From contig CALPOS020000039.1 in assembly GCA_943325255.2 (NCBI GenBank), positions 1 to 13,658 of the forward strand: a stretch of DNA of 13,658 nucleotides, written 5' to 3'. The stretch is from Sphingobacterium thalpophilum. Lineage in GTDB: Bacteria > Bacteroidota > Bacteroidia > Flavobacteriales > Flavobacteriaceae. The notes below the pieces were generated by a model. The model was not told the origin of the DNA. It saw nothing but the letters and a program-made list of their open reading frames with translations, and searched no databases. The position numbers and the translations under genes are program-made. Positions 6,653 to 13,491 of the stretch are shown here, piece after piece. Each line of letters starts with the position of its first letter. Positions within the stretch are counted from its first letter, which is position 1.

Positions 6653-7654
6653 TTAAATAAAACTTTTGAAAATAGTGTTTCTCAATCCGATTTCAATTAG
6701 CACAAGTAATCCAGCAATTAGAACCAATGGCCGGTATTTCTCGTCATAATCGTAATATTTCAACTCTTCAATTTCAGTGGTTTCTAATTTATTGATCTCA
6801 TTATAAATCTGAACCAACTTAGTATTGCTGGTCGCTCTAAAATACTTTCCACCTGTTTTTCTCGCGATGCTTCTCATTAATTTCTCGTCAATCTCAACCT
6901 GCATCATGCGGAATAAGAATTGTCCATTTGGTGCTATTGCATAAGGGAATTCTGCCATTCCGTTTGTTCCAATTCCGATTGTATATACTTTTATTCCGTA
7001 TTGTTCCGCGATATCTGAAGCAGTTTCAGGCTCGATAAATCCCGCATTATTTACACCGTCAGTGAGTAGAATAATCACTTTGCTTTTTGCTTTGCTATCT
7101 TTCAAACGATTGACTGCCGTAGTCAATCCCATTCCGATTCCTGTTCCGTCTTGCAACACATTGTCATATTTGATGCTATTTACCGCATCAACAATAATTG
7201 CTTTGTCGCTTGTGACTGGCGTTTTTGTATAAGCCTCTGCTGCATATACCACCAAGCCTATTCGGTCATTCGGTCTTTGCTCTACGAAATCCGATGCCAC
7301 TCTTTTAAGCGCTTCCATTCTGTTTGGCTTCAAATCTTTGGCAAGCATACTTCCGGAAACATCGACGGCAATTACAATATCAATCCCTTTTGTGGTTTTT
7401 GTTTCATTACTAATATCAACAGTTCTAGGTCGCGCCATCGCTACAATAACTGCACTCAAGGCAAGCAAACGCATGACAAATAATATTGGCTGTAATTTTG
7501 CTAAAATAGACGGCGTTTTTTGAAATCCTTGCAATGAACTTATCTTTAATGTCGGCGCTTGTTGCTTTCTTTTCCACAAATACCAAGCTATTGCTAGTGG
7601 AAGCAAAAGAAATAACCAAAAGAAACCTGGATTTAAAAACGTGATCTCTTTCAT
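6653..7654 (-). CDS. batA: BatA: membrane-anchored VWA-domain protein
   Basis: A 333-residue inner-membrane VWA protein and paralogue of BatB. The N-terminus shows the BatA motif FLNPGFFWLFLLLPLAIAWY (6-25), which is the first membrane segment; a second lies at about 56-74 and a third at about 309-323. The VWA domain (about 90-290) has a complete MIDAS: DVSGSM (98-103), Thr171 in DGTGIG and Asp199 in LLTDG. Orientation follows from the positive residues KRKQQ after the first segment. In B. fragilis the Bat genes were linked to aerotolerance, but in Leptospira a bat mutant showed no clear oxidative phenotype, so the name should not be read as a proven function. Its ATG overlaps the preceding gene's TAA by one base (TAATG), a sign of translational coupling. 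Confidence 0.95.
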   Translation of the reverse strand: MKEITFLNPGFFWLFLLLPLAIAWYLWKRKQQAPTLKISSLQGFQKTPSILAKLQPILFVMRLLALSAVIVAMARPRTVDISNETKTTKGIDIVIAVDVSGSMLAKDLKPNRMEALKRVASDFVEQRPNDRIGLVVYAAEAYTKTPVTSDKAIIVDAVNSIKYDNVLQDGTGIGMGLTTAVNRLKDSKAKSKVIILLTDGVNNAGFIEPETASDIAEQYGIKVYTIGIGTNGMAEFPYAIAPNGQFLFRMMQVEIDEKLMRSIARKTGGKYFRATSNTKLVQIYNEINKLETTEIEELKYYDYDEKYRPLVLIAGLLVLIEIGLRNTIFKSFI

Positions 7655-9288
7655 TATTCGCTTACTTTTTTAAGTTCTACCGAATCTAAAATTCGTGATG
7701 AAATTTGATTTGCATAGGTATCGCCCTCTTCGTGTATAATTACAATTTGCTGTAAACCGCCGTCCTGATGGAATAATAAAACTTCATAGTAAAACTTTGT
7801 ACTACTCTTTGTTAAACCGTCTACTCTAGAAAAGCTTCCGTATGCTTTTAGACCTTTGATGCCTTGTTTAGTGTCGAATTCCTCTTGTTTGACGATCATA
7901 TTTTGAGCACCTTGATTCTCCATAAACTGTAATGATCCGTCGATTGATTTCACCAAATCTATTTCGCCTTCTTGTTTAAATTTAAACGTAGAAACTGCAA
8001 TTTGAAATTTTCCTATCAAACTTCCATAGATAAAGGTCTGCATTTCTTTTATCAAGGCCATACCATCTTTTGGCATACTTTGCGACAAATCAGTTCGCAT
8101 GAGAACCATCGGTGTTTCAATCGTTACGCTTGGATTTCCATATTCGCTATAAACCCATTCTCCTTCCAATAGTTCTTTGGAAGTATTGCCTAAGATCACG
8201 TCTTTTACGTATGTAAATCCTTTAGTTGTTATCAAAAAAGCTAAGGTGAAAAGAACGATTCCGACAAGAATCGCTACCGAAAGTTGAATGCGCTTCTTGC
8301 GTTTTTTCAGCAGCTGCAGACGTATTTGTTCTTGCTTTTGCAATTCGTTGAGCAGCAATTCGTCTTCTTTTTCAACCACGACCGGAATAGACTTGTCAAG
8401 AATTACGATTGCTCGCTCAATTTTTTTACGATCTTCTGTAATTTCAAATTCAAGTGGTCTTGATTTAGCAAATTTTACCAAATCTGCTTGCTGTAAAACA
8501 TTTTCAAGATTCTTCAATGTATCTGGTGACAAAGACATTTTTTTCTTTTGTGACGCCTTTCTTAGTCCTTCAATTAATTCTGACGTAGTGCTTTCCATAG
8601 CGGGAACGTCTATCGCTTCTTCGATGTAGTTTCGAGCAATGTCTGTCAGTTCACTGTAATACGCTTTTACTTCGCCCTTCTGCCACAATTGCTTTTTCTC
8701 TAAAGAATTCAGCAGACTTGTTGCTTTTTCTATCGGTGTTTTATAAACTTCCTCTTCAATTTTTTTCTTCTGTCTGGTTTTGATAAACCAATAGATGAAT
8801 GCGCCAATTCCGGTGAGAAGCAAAAGAATTAGGGCCCATTTCCAAATCCAACTTTTACTTGAATTGACTTCAATAATTGGTTTGATGTCGTAAAGTTTTT
8901 GCTTTAAAGTGTCGACAACCACATTGTTAACCTCAACGCGAAGACTATCGGAAAAAAATGGTTTGTTGTTAATTAAAATTGTAAGTCTTGGAATACTGTA
9001 CTTTCCACTATCAAATTGCGTCAAGCCATACTTCTTAATCAATTCGTAACGACTGTCTTTTTTGATGGTGTCGATGGCATAGGACTGAATTACTTCTAAT
9101 GCGCCGAGAATCTTCGGATTTGGGAAGGCTACTTTAGCAGAGGTATCGACAGTAGTTTTTATCGTAAGCTTAAATTCAGCGCCAATTTTATTCTTAGTCG
9201 TATCAATACTCGTTTGCACTTGCTTTTGTTGTGAAAAAACAACCGAAGTGGTAAGTAAAATTGATACAACGAAAAATATTTTTCTCAT
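7654..9288 (-). CDS. BatD-like membrane protein with two membrane segments and an extra C-terminal domain
   Basis: A 544-residue envelope protein in the slot between the DUF58 gene and batA. In order: signal peptide (1 to about 19, ending VVFSQ), one small beta-rich Ig-like domain (about 20-125), membrane segment 1 (about 148-168), a helical cytoplasmic domain (about 170-333) bounded by KTRQKKK and KKRKKR, membrane segment 2 (about 334-355), and a C-terminal domain of roughly 185 residues (360-544) that should return to the periplasm. The positive clusters sit on the same side of both segments, which supports this topology. The stretch at about 185-245 (Tyr-rich helix, NYIEEAIDVPAMESTTSELI) resembles the C-terminal cytoplasmic domain of BatD (about 487-540), so the two are probably partly homologous. 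The C-terminal domain is unknown to me. It starts 22 bases after the DUF58 gene and overlaps batA by one base. Confidence 0.85.
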   Translation of the reverse strand: MRKIFFVVSILLTTSVVFSQQKQVQTSIDTTKNKIGAEFKLTIKTTVDTSAKVAFPNPKILGALEVIQSYAIDTIKKDSRYELIKKYGLTQFDSGKYSIPRLTILINNKPFFSDSLRVEVNNVVVDTLKQKLYDIKPIIEVNSSKSWIWKWALILLLLTGIGAFIYWFIKTRQKKKIEEEVYKTPIEKATSLLNSLEKKQLWQKGEVKAYYSELTDIARNYIEEAIDVPAMESTTSELIEGLRKASQKKKMSLSPDTLKNLENVLQQADLVKFAKSRPLEFEITEDRKKIERAIVILDKSIPVVVEKEDELLLNELQKQEQIRLQLLKKRKKRIQLSVAILVGIVLFTLAFLITTKGFTYVKDVILGNTSKELLEGEWVYSEYGNPSVTIETPMVLMRTDLSQSMPKDGMALIKEMQTFIYGSLIGKFQIAVSTFKFKQEGEIDLVKSIDGSLQFMENQGAQNMIVKQEEFDTKQGIKGLKAYGSFSRVDGLTKSSTKFYYEVLLFHQDGGLQQIVIIHEEGDTYANQISSRILDSVELKKVSE

Positions 9289-9310
9289 AGTTTTGAGCCT
9301 AATTCGGCAA

Positions 9311-10174
9311 TTATCTCGATTTAAAATAACCTAGTAATTTAGTAACATAACTTTCGTCAACTCTTGTACTTACGACCCCAGAACCAGATTTGCTAAAAGT
9401 TTCTTTAAAATAGTTGATTTTGTCTTGATAGTACTTTTCGTAATTCAATCGAACGGATTTGGAACCCGTATTGACCCATTGTACGGCGCCGGTTTCGGCA
9501 TCTTGCATTGACACCATTCCGATGTTCGGCATTTTCTCTTCGCGATTATCATATACTCGTATTCCCGTAATATCATGTTTTTTAGAAGCTATCTTTAGGG
9601 TGTGTTCATATTCATCTGACATAAAATCAGAGATTATAAATACAATGGCTTTCTTTTTTTGCGTGCTAGACAAGAATTTCAGTGCTTGTGCAATATCAGT
9701 TTTGTTGCTTTGTGGTTCAAATTCAATTAATTCTCGAATAATCCTTAAAACGTGGGATCTCCCTTTCTTGGGAGGAATATATAATTCGATTTGGTCTGAG
9801 AATAGAATTAGTCCAATTTTGTCGTTGTTTTGCGTAGCGGAAAAAGCCATTGTCGCAGCAATTTCAGTCACAATGTCTTTCTTGAACTGGTTTTTGGTTC
9901 CAAAACTTTCAGAGCCACTAATATCAACCATCAGCATCATTGTAAGTTCTCGTTCTTCTTCAAAAACTTTGACATGCGCTTCATTATATCTTGCTGTTAC
10001 ATTCCAATCGATTGATCGAATGTCATCTCCGTATTGATATGGTCTTACTTCAGAAAAAGTCATCCCACGACCTTTAAAAGACGTGTGATATTCTCCCGAA
10101 AAGATGTGATCACTCAATCTTCGGGTTTTAATTTCTATTTTTCGTACTTTCTTAAGAAGGTCTTTTGTTTCCAT
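9311..10174 (-). CDS. DUF58 family protein with a VWA-like domain
   Basis: A 287-residue cytoplasmic protein of the DUF58 family, the usual partner of MoxR ATPases. The DUF58 signature lies at about 35-62 (GRGMTFSEVRPYQYGDDIRS followed by IDWNVTAR). A VWA-like fold follows, with a MIDAS-type motif DISGSES (84-90), Thr159 in NKTDI and Asp183 in ISDF. There is no signal peptide or membrane segment. I chose the ATG at 10174 (MTDK-like start METKDLLKKVRKIE). A GTG in frame 12 bases upstream (10186) would add MANN, but it lies in the GCGCAAAG-type repeat and is unlikely to be used. The gene follows moxR by 61 bases. DUF58 proteins are thought to hand MoxR activity to clients, by analogy with other MoxR/VWA pairs; no client is proven here. 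Confidence 0.93.
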   Translation of the reverse strand: METKDLLKKVRKIEIKTRRLSDHIFSGEYHTSFKGRGMTFSEVRPYQYGDDIRSIDWNVTARYNEAHVKVFEEERELTMMLMVDISGSESFGTKNQFKKDIVTEIAATMAFSATQNNDKIGLILFSDQIELYIPPKKGRSHVLRIIRELIEFEPQSNKTDIAQALKFLSSTQKKKAIVFIISDFMSDEYEHTLKIASKKHDITGIRVYDNREEKMPNIGMVSMQDAETGAVQWVNTGSKSVRLNYEKYYQDKINYFKETFSKSGSGVVSTRVDESYVTKLLGYFKSR

Positions 10175-10183
10175 ATTATTAGC

Positions 10184-10202
10184 CACAAAGGCGCAAAGGC
10201 GC
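10184..10202. repeat. GCGCAAAG-type intergenic repeat, second copy
   Basis: The sequence CACAAAGGCGCAAAGGCGC matches the reverse complement of the left arm of the inverted repeat at 1166-1236 at 18 of 19 positions. Here only one arm is present, and no pairing partner is visible nearby. It lies between moxR and the DUF58 gene, inside the operon, so it must be transcribed and cannot be a strong terminator in this setting. Confidence 0.7.
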
Positions 10203-10235
10203 TAGGGTTATTGGATCTAAGGTTTTTGGAAATCT

Positions 10236-11246
10236 TTAAGGAACTTCAACTTCATTAACGATTTTGTTGATAATATCAACCGAGGTGATATTTTCAGCTT
10301 CCGCTTCATAAGTAATTCCGATACGATGACGTAAAACATCATGCACAACTGCACGCACATCTTCCGGAATAACGTAGCCACGACGCTTTATAAATGCGTA
10401 ACATTTTGCCGCGTTAGCTAAATTGATACTACCTCGAGGAGAAGCGCCAAAGCCAATCAAAGGCTTTAAGTTTTGTAGTTTGTATTTTTCGGGATAACGT
10501 GTTGCAAAAACGATATCTAGAATATATTTCTCTATTTTCTCATCCATATAAACTTCGCGAACTGCTTCTTGAGCACGTAGAATTTGCTCGATAGAAACTA
10601 CCTGATTTACTTTTTCGTATGCGCCAGTAAGGTTTTGACGAACCACCATTCGTTCTTCTTCCATTTTAGGATAATCGATAACTGTTTTCAGCATAAAACG
10701 ATCGACCTGTGCTTCTGGCAAAGGATATGTTCCTTCTTGCTCGATAGGGTTTTGAGTGGCTAAAACTAAAAACGGCTTGTCCAAAATAAAAGTAGAATCG
10801 CCAATGGTGACTTGCTTTTCTTGCATCGCTTCTAGCAAAGCCGATTGCACTTTTGCCGGCGCTCGGTTAATCTCGTCAGCTAAAACGAAATTGGCGAAAA
10901 TTGGACCTTTCTTTATCGAAAATTCGTTTTGTTTTATATTGTAAATCATGGTACCAACAACATCGGCAGGCAATAAGTCTGGCGTAAACTGAATTCTGCT
11001 GAAAGAACCGTGTACGGCTTTAGCCAATGTGTTAATAGCAAGTGTCTTTGCTAAACCAGGAACTCCCTCAAGCAAAATGTGACCCTGGCCAAGTAGACCA
11101 ATAAGTAATCTTTCAATCATGTGTTTTTGACCCACGATTACTTTGTTCATTTCCATTGTAAGTAAATCGATGAACGCGCTTTCTCTTTCAATTTTTTCAT
11201 TAATCGCTCTGATGTCGAGAGTGGTTGTATTTTCTTCCATTTCCAT
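10236..11246 (-). CDS. moxR: MoxR-family AAA+ ATPase, first gene of the Bat operon
   Basis: A 336-residue cytoplasmic AAA+ ATPase of the MoxR type, expected to form hexameric rings that remodel or activate protein partners. Motifs are all present: Walker A GVPGLAKT (61-68), Walker B VLADEINR (121-128), sensor 1 ATQNP (163-167), PLPEAQVDRF (175-184), and sensor 2 GASPRG (267-272). The C-terminal helical lid ends near residue 330. Full family length, with no truncation. It leads the eight-gene cluster, as MoxR genes commonly do for VWA-protein genes (the DUF58 protein, BatA and BatB). Another ATG two codons downstream (M3) is possible and would change nothing important. A weak -7 element and a direct repeat in the upstream region may control the whole operon. 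Confidence 0.95.
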   Translation of the reverse strand: MEMEENTTTLDIRAINEKIERESAFIDLLTMEMNKVIVGQKHMIERLLIGLLGQGHILLEGVPGLAKTLAINTLAKAVHGSFSRIQFTPDLLPADVVGTMIYNIKQNEFSIKKGPIFANFVLADEINRAPAKVQSALLEAMQEKQVTIGDSTFILDKPFLVLATQNPIEQEGTYPLPEAQVDRFMLKTVIDYPKMEEERMVVRQNLTGAYEKVNQVVSIEQILRAQEAVREVYMDEKIEKYILDIVFATRYPEKYKLQNLKPLIGFGASPRGSINLANAAKCYAFIKRRGYVIPEDVRAVVHDVLRHRIGITYEAEAENITSVDIINKIVNEVEVP

Positions 11247-11287
11247 GATTTTAGTCCTATGAATTATGCTTGTTAATTTTGATGGTG

Positions 11288-11295
11288 CAAATTGA
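11288..11295 (-). promoter_or_regulatory. moxR: Candidate -7 element for the moxR-bat operon
   Basis: On the minus strand this reads TCAATTTG, one base off TAnnTTTG, and it ends 41 bases before the moxR ATG. About 21 bases upstream lies the first of two TTTTAAC copies, in the place expected for a -33 element. The match is imperfect, so the call is tentative. Confidence 0.3.
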
Positions 11296-11316
11296 ATTTT
11301 TTTTTAAAAGAAAGAT

Positions 11317-11334
11317 GTTAAAAATTGGTTAAAA
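11317..11334. repeat. Direct repeat GTTAAAA spaced by one helical turn
   Basis: Two perfect GTTAAAA copies lie at 11317-11323 and 11328-11334, 11 bases start to start. On the moxR strand they read TTTTAAC and sit just upstream of the candidate -7 element, one copy near -33 and one near -44. Spacing by one turn puts both on the same DNA face, which would suit a regulator or upstream promoter contact. AT-rich DNA makes chance repeats common, so this is a weak call. Confidence 0.35.
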
Positions 11335-11352
11335 CTTCTTGAGAACACTCAA

Positions 11353-11416
11353 TTTTAAGGACGATTTGTGATTGTATTTTTATATTTTTAAGATCTAAAA
11401 AGAATCGTCTTTTAAA
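11353..11416. promoter_or_regulatory. Imperfect dyad in the moxR/aldo-keto reductase divergent region
   Basis: Arms at 11353-11366 (TTTTAAGGACGATT) and 11403-11416 (AATCGTCTTTTAAA) pair at 12 of 14 positions, with a perfect GACGATT/AATCGTC core of 7 bp, around a 36-base AT-rich centre. The centre holds TATATTTTT, close to a -7 element without its G. This could be a spaced operator controlling the aldo/keto reductase gene, which starts 38 bases beyond the right arm, or both divergent units. Apart from this dyad, the direct repeat and the weak promoter, the 208-base gap shows nothing else. Confidence 0.35.
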
Positions 11417-11454
11417 TATCATTTTTTAACCTTTTTAATTATTTCTTTGTCCTT

Positions 11455-12327
11455 ATGAATACACATCCATTTTCAAGAATTATAGCCGGAACAATGACTT
11501 GGGGCATTTGGGGTAAAAACATGAGCGAAAAGCAAATGATAGATTTGATGACGTGTTGTCTTGAGAGCGGAATTTCAACTTTTGATCATGCTGACATTTA
11601 TGGCGGTTATACAACTGAAGCTGCTTTTGGAAGCGCATTGAAGACGAGTAAAATCCCTAGAGAAGACATTCAATTGATCTCAAAATGTGGGATTCAATAC
11701 ACTGCTGAAAACCGAAATAATAGCATCAAGCACTATGATTATTCTAAAAAATATATTGTTTGGTCTGTAGAGCAATCGCTTCAAAATTTACAAACCGATT
11801 ACTTAGACCTTCTTTTGCTGCACCGACCAAGCCCTTTGATGCAAGCTGACGAAATTGCTGAAGCCGTCCTTTTTTTAAAAGAAGATGGGAAAATTAAAGA
11901 TTTTGGTGTTTCTAATTTTACGCCTATACAAACCGATTTGATTCGAACTAAAACAGCAGTGAATTACAATCAGATACAATTCTCCGTTACAGACTTAGAC
12001 GCCATGTTAGACGGGAGTTTGGATCATATGCAAATACACAATATCTCTCCAATGGCATGGAATCCAATTGGTTCCGTCTTTAAGAATAATGATGAGAAAT
12101 CTAAACGTGTCGCTGCTCAAGCACTAATCTTGGCCAACAAATATGAAGTTTCTGTAGATTTGATTTTGATTGCTTGGATTATAAGGCATCCGTCGAAAAT
12201 TTTCCCTGTTTGTGGCACAACGGACGTCAAGCGGGTTTCTCAATTAACAAAAGCAATAAATATTGAATTGGAACTCGAAGATTGGTTCGCGTTATGGATT
12301 GCGAGCACGGGAAATAAAGTGCCATAG
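11455..12327 (+). CDS. Aldo/keto reductase, YdhF-like
   Basis: A 290-residue cytoplasmic NAD(P)H-dependent oxidoreductase with a TIM-barrel fold, expected to reduce carbonyl compounds; the natural substrate is unknown. The catalytic tetrad is complete: Asp44 and Tyr49 in FDHADIYGGY (43-52), Lys77 in SKCGI, and His123 in LLHRP. Further hallmarks are DFGVSNFTP (149-157), MAWNPIG (200-206) and the C-terminal cofactor loop VCGTTDVKRV (252-261). Several stretches, including DHADIYGGY and LLLxHRPxPLM, and the C-terminal xVP ending closely recall E. coli YdhF, an uncharacterised reductase. Length is normal for the subfamily. It is divergent from moxR and the first gene of a likely two-gene unit with the AlbA_2-domain gene 18 bases downstream. 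A weak -7-like TTTCTTTG lies too close to the ATG to be the promoter. Confidence 0.93.
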   Translation: MNTHPFSRIIAGTMTWGIWGKNMSEKQMIDLMTCCLESGISTFDHADIYGGYTTEAAFGSALKTSKIPREDIQLISKCGIQYTAENRNNSIKHYDYSKKYIVWSVEQSLQNLQTDYLDLLLLHRPSPLMQADEIAEAVLFLKEDGKIKDFGVSNFTPIQTDLIRTKTAVNYNQIQFSVTDLDAMLDGSLDHMQIHNISPMAWNPIGSVFKNNDEKSKRVAAQALILANKYEVSVDLILIAWIIRHPSKIFPVCGTTDVKRVSQLTKAINIELELEDWFALWIASTGNKVP

Positions 12328-12345
12328 TCTTATTTTACGAAGCAA

Positions 12346-13485
12346 ATGATTAACAAACGACTTTTAATCAAGAACCTCTTAGCTCACAATGATGAGTCGA
12401 GTTTTTATGACAAAAAGCGTCAGTTAAATTTACATACAAGAGAAGGTAAAGGAAAGTTTCTAAAGCATATCTGTGCGCTTTCAAATTCGAATCCAACCAA
12501 TAATTCCTATATCGTTGTTGGCGTCGAAGATCAAGATAACGAAATTGTTGGGGATGACTTTTTTGATGATAGTCGGATTCAGAATTTAGTCAATGCATTT
12601 CTTGAAAATCCACCTAAAATCTCTTACGAAAATGTTCCTTTCCCGAATCTGCCCAAGGATAAAGTCATTGGTTTGGTTACAATTAAGCCAAAAAGCAAAA
12701 TTTCATTCTTCAAAAAAGGAATTCACACGATTCTACCCAACACCGTTTTTATCCGAATAGGAAGTAATACTGTGCCTATCGAACATGGGTACGAAAAAAA
12801 CTACCAGAATACAGAAACGGTTATTGGAATTGAGAACAATTCGCGGAACAGCATCGGCTATACATTAGATGGAGTCATCGACTTTATGAATTTTAGGCAT
12901 AAAGACATGTCTTCAAAATATAAAGTTTTTAAGGAACTGTTTGTGATTTGTTGGGCTGGAATTCCAAAGAAAGTTCGAGGTAAAACATTTCTGTCTCGCG
13001 TTGACATTGAGTTAATAAACGAACAAATTAAGTTGTTCTATTCTGCTCAAGACGAAGTTACGATTACTTTTGATGAAGATTCATTCACTATAATTGAATA
13101 TGTACCATTAGGTCTTAATGACAAGACCAGTTATTATCCACTAGAGAAACAAACCATACGATTTTATGATAACGGTTATTACAAAATCGACCGAGAAATC
13201 CTTTTCGAGCCGCCTGAATTCAATAAAAAAATGCTTTTTCACATTTACAATTCAAACATGGCTTTGTTGGTTAAATTACAGAAAGGCTCTACTTTAAATG
13301 AAGGTGAAAATCGTGATTTGGAAAATTTACCGTCGACTTTAATGATTTGCTATCTCAATGGTTTTGAAGAAGCCAAACAGAAGTTGATTGATGCCAAACC
13401 GCTTCTGAAACCCTATCCAAATATCTATTTGTCCTTTAAGGAGGCGCTCCGTATTTTGCGTAAAATGAAATATGACTTGCAATAG
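12346..13485 (+). CDS. AlbA_2 (Schlafen-type) domain protein of unknown role
   Basis: A 379-residue protein whose N-terminal third (about 14-146) fits the AlbA_2/Schlafen-type nucleic-acid-binding domain: an acidic ES start (17-18), the helix KGKFLKHICALSNSNPTNNS (35-54), the strand YIVVGVEDQDNEIVGDD (55-71), and the closing FIRIGSNTVPI (135-145). Such domains are often auto-annotated as ATP-binding proteins, but no classical Walker motif is visible. Residues 170-379 match no family that I know; they contain a charged, aromatic mix and helical C-terminal part, with no membrane segment or helix-turn-helix that I can name. No signal peptide is present, so it is probably cytoplasmic. It is very likely co-transcribed with the reductase gene. 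AlbA_2 proteins occur in regulators and in some defence genes; nothing nearby supports a defence role here. It converges on the next gene with only 6 bases between the stop codons. Confidence 0.85.
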   Translation: MINKRLLIKNLLAHNDESSFYDKKRQLNLHTREGKGKFLKHICALSNSNPTNNSYIVVGVEDQDNEIVGDDFFDDSRIQNLVNAFLENPPKISYENVPFPNLPKDKVIGLVTIKPKSKISFFKKGIHTILPNTVFIRIGSNTVPIEHGYEKNYQNTETVIGIENNSRNSIGYTLDGVIDFMNFRHKDMSSKYKVFKELFVICWAGIPKKVRGKTFLSRVDIELINEQIKLFYSAQDEVTITFDEDSFTIIEYVPLGLNDKTSYYPLEKQTIRFYDNGYYKIDREILFEPPEFNKKMLFHIYNSNMALLVKLQKGSTLNEGENRDLENLPSTLMICYLNGFEEAKQKLIDAKPLLKPYPNIYLSFKEALRILRKMKYDLQ

Positions 13486-13491
13486 AACCAT

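Noticed and set aside
10175..10186. Upstream GTG start for the DUF58 gene adding four residues
   Set aside because: The GTG falls within a repeat element, and METKDLLKKVRKIE is the natural start for this family.
11442..11449. TTTCTTTG as the -7 element of the reductase gene
   Set aside because: It misses the conserved A and ends only 5 bases before the ATG, leaving no room for a normal transcription start.
11455..13485. Defence island or toxin-like pair (reductase plus AlbA_2 protein)
   Set aside because: No other defence or mobile genes are near, base composition resembles the neighbours, and the reductase is a housekeeping-type enzyme.
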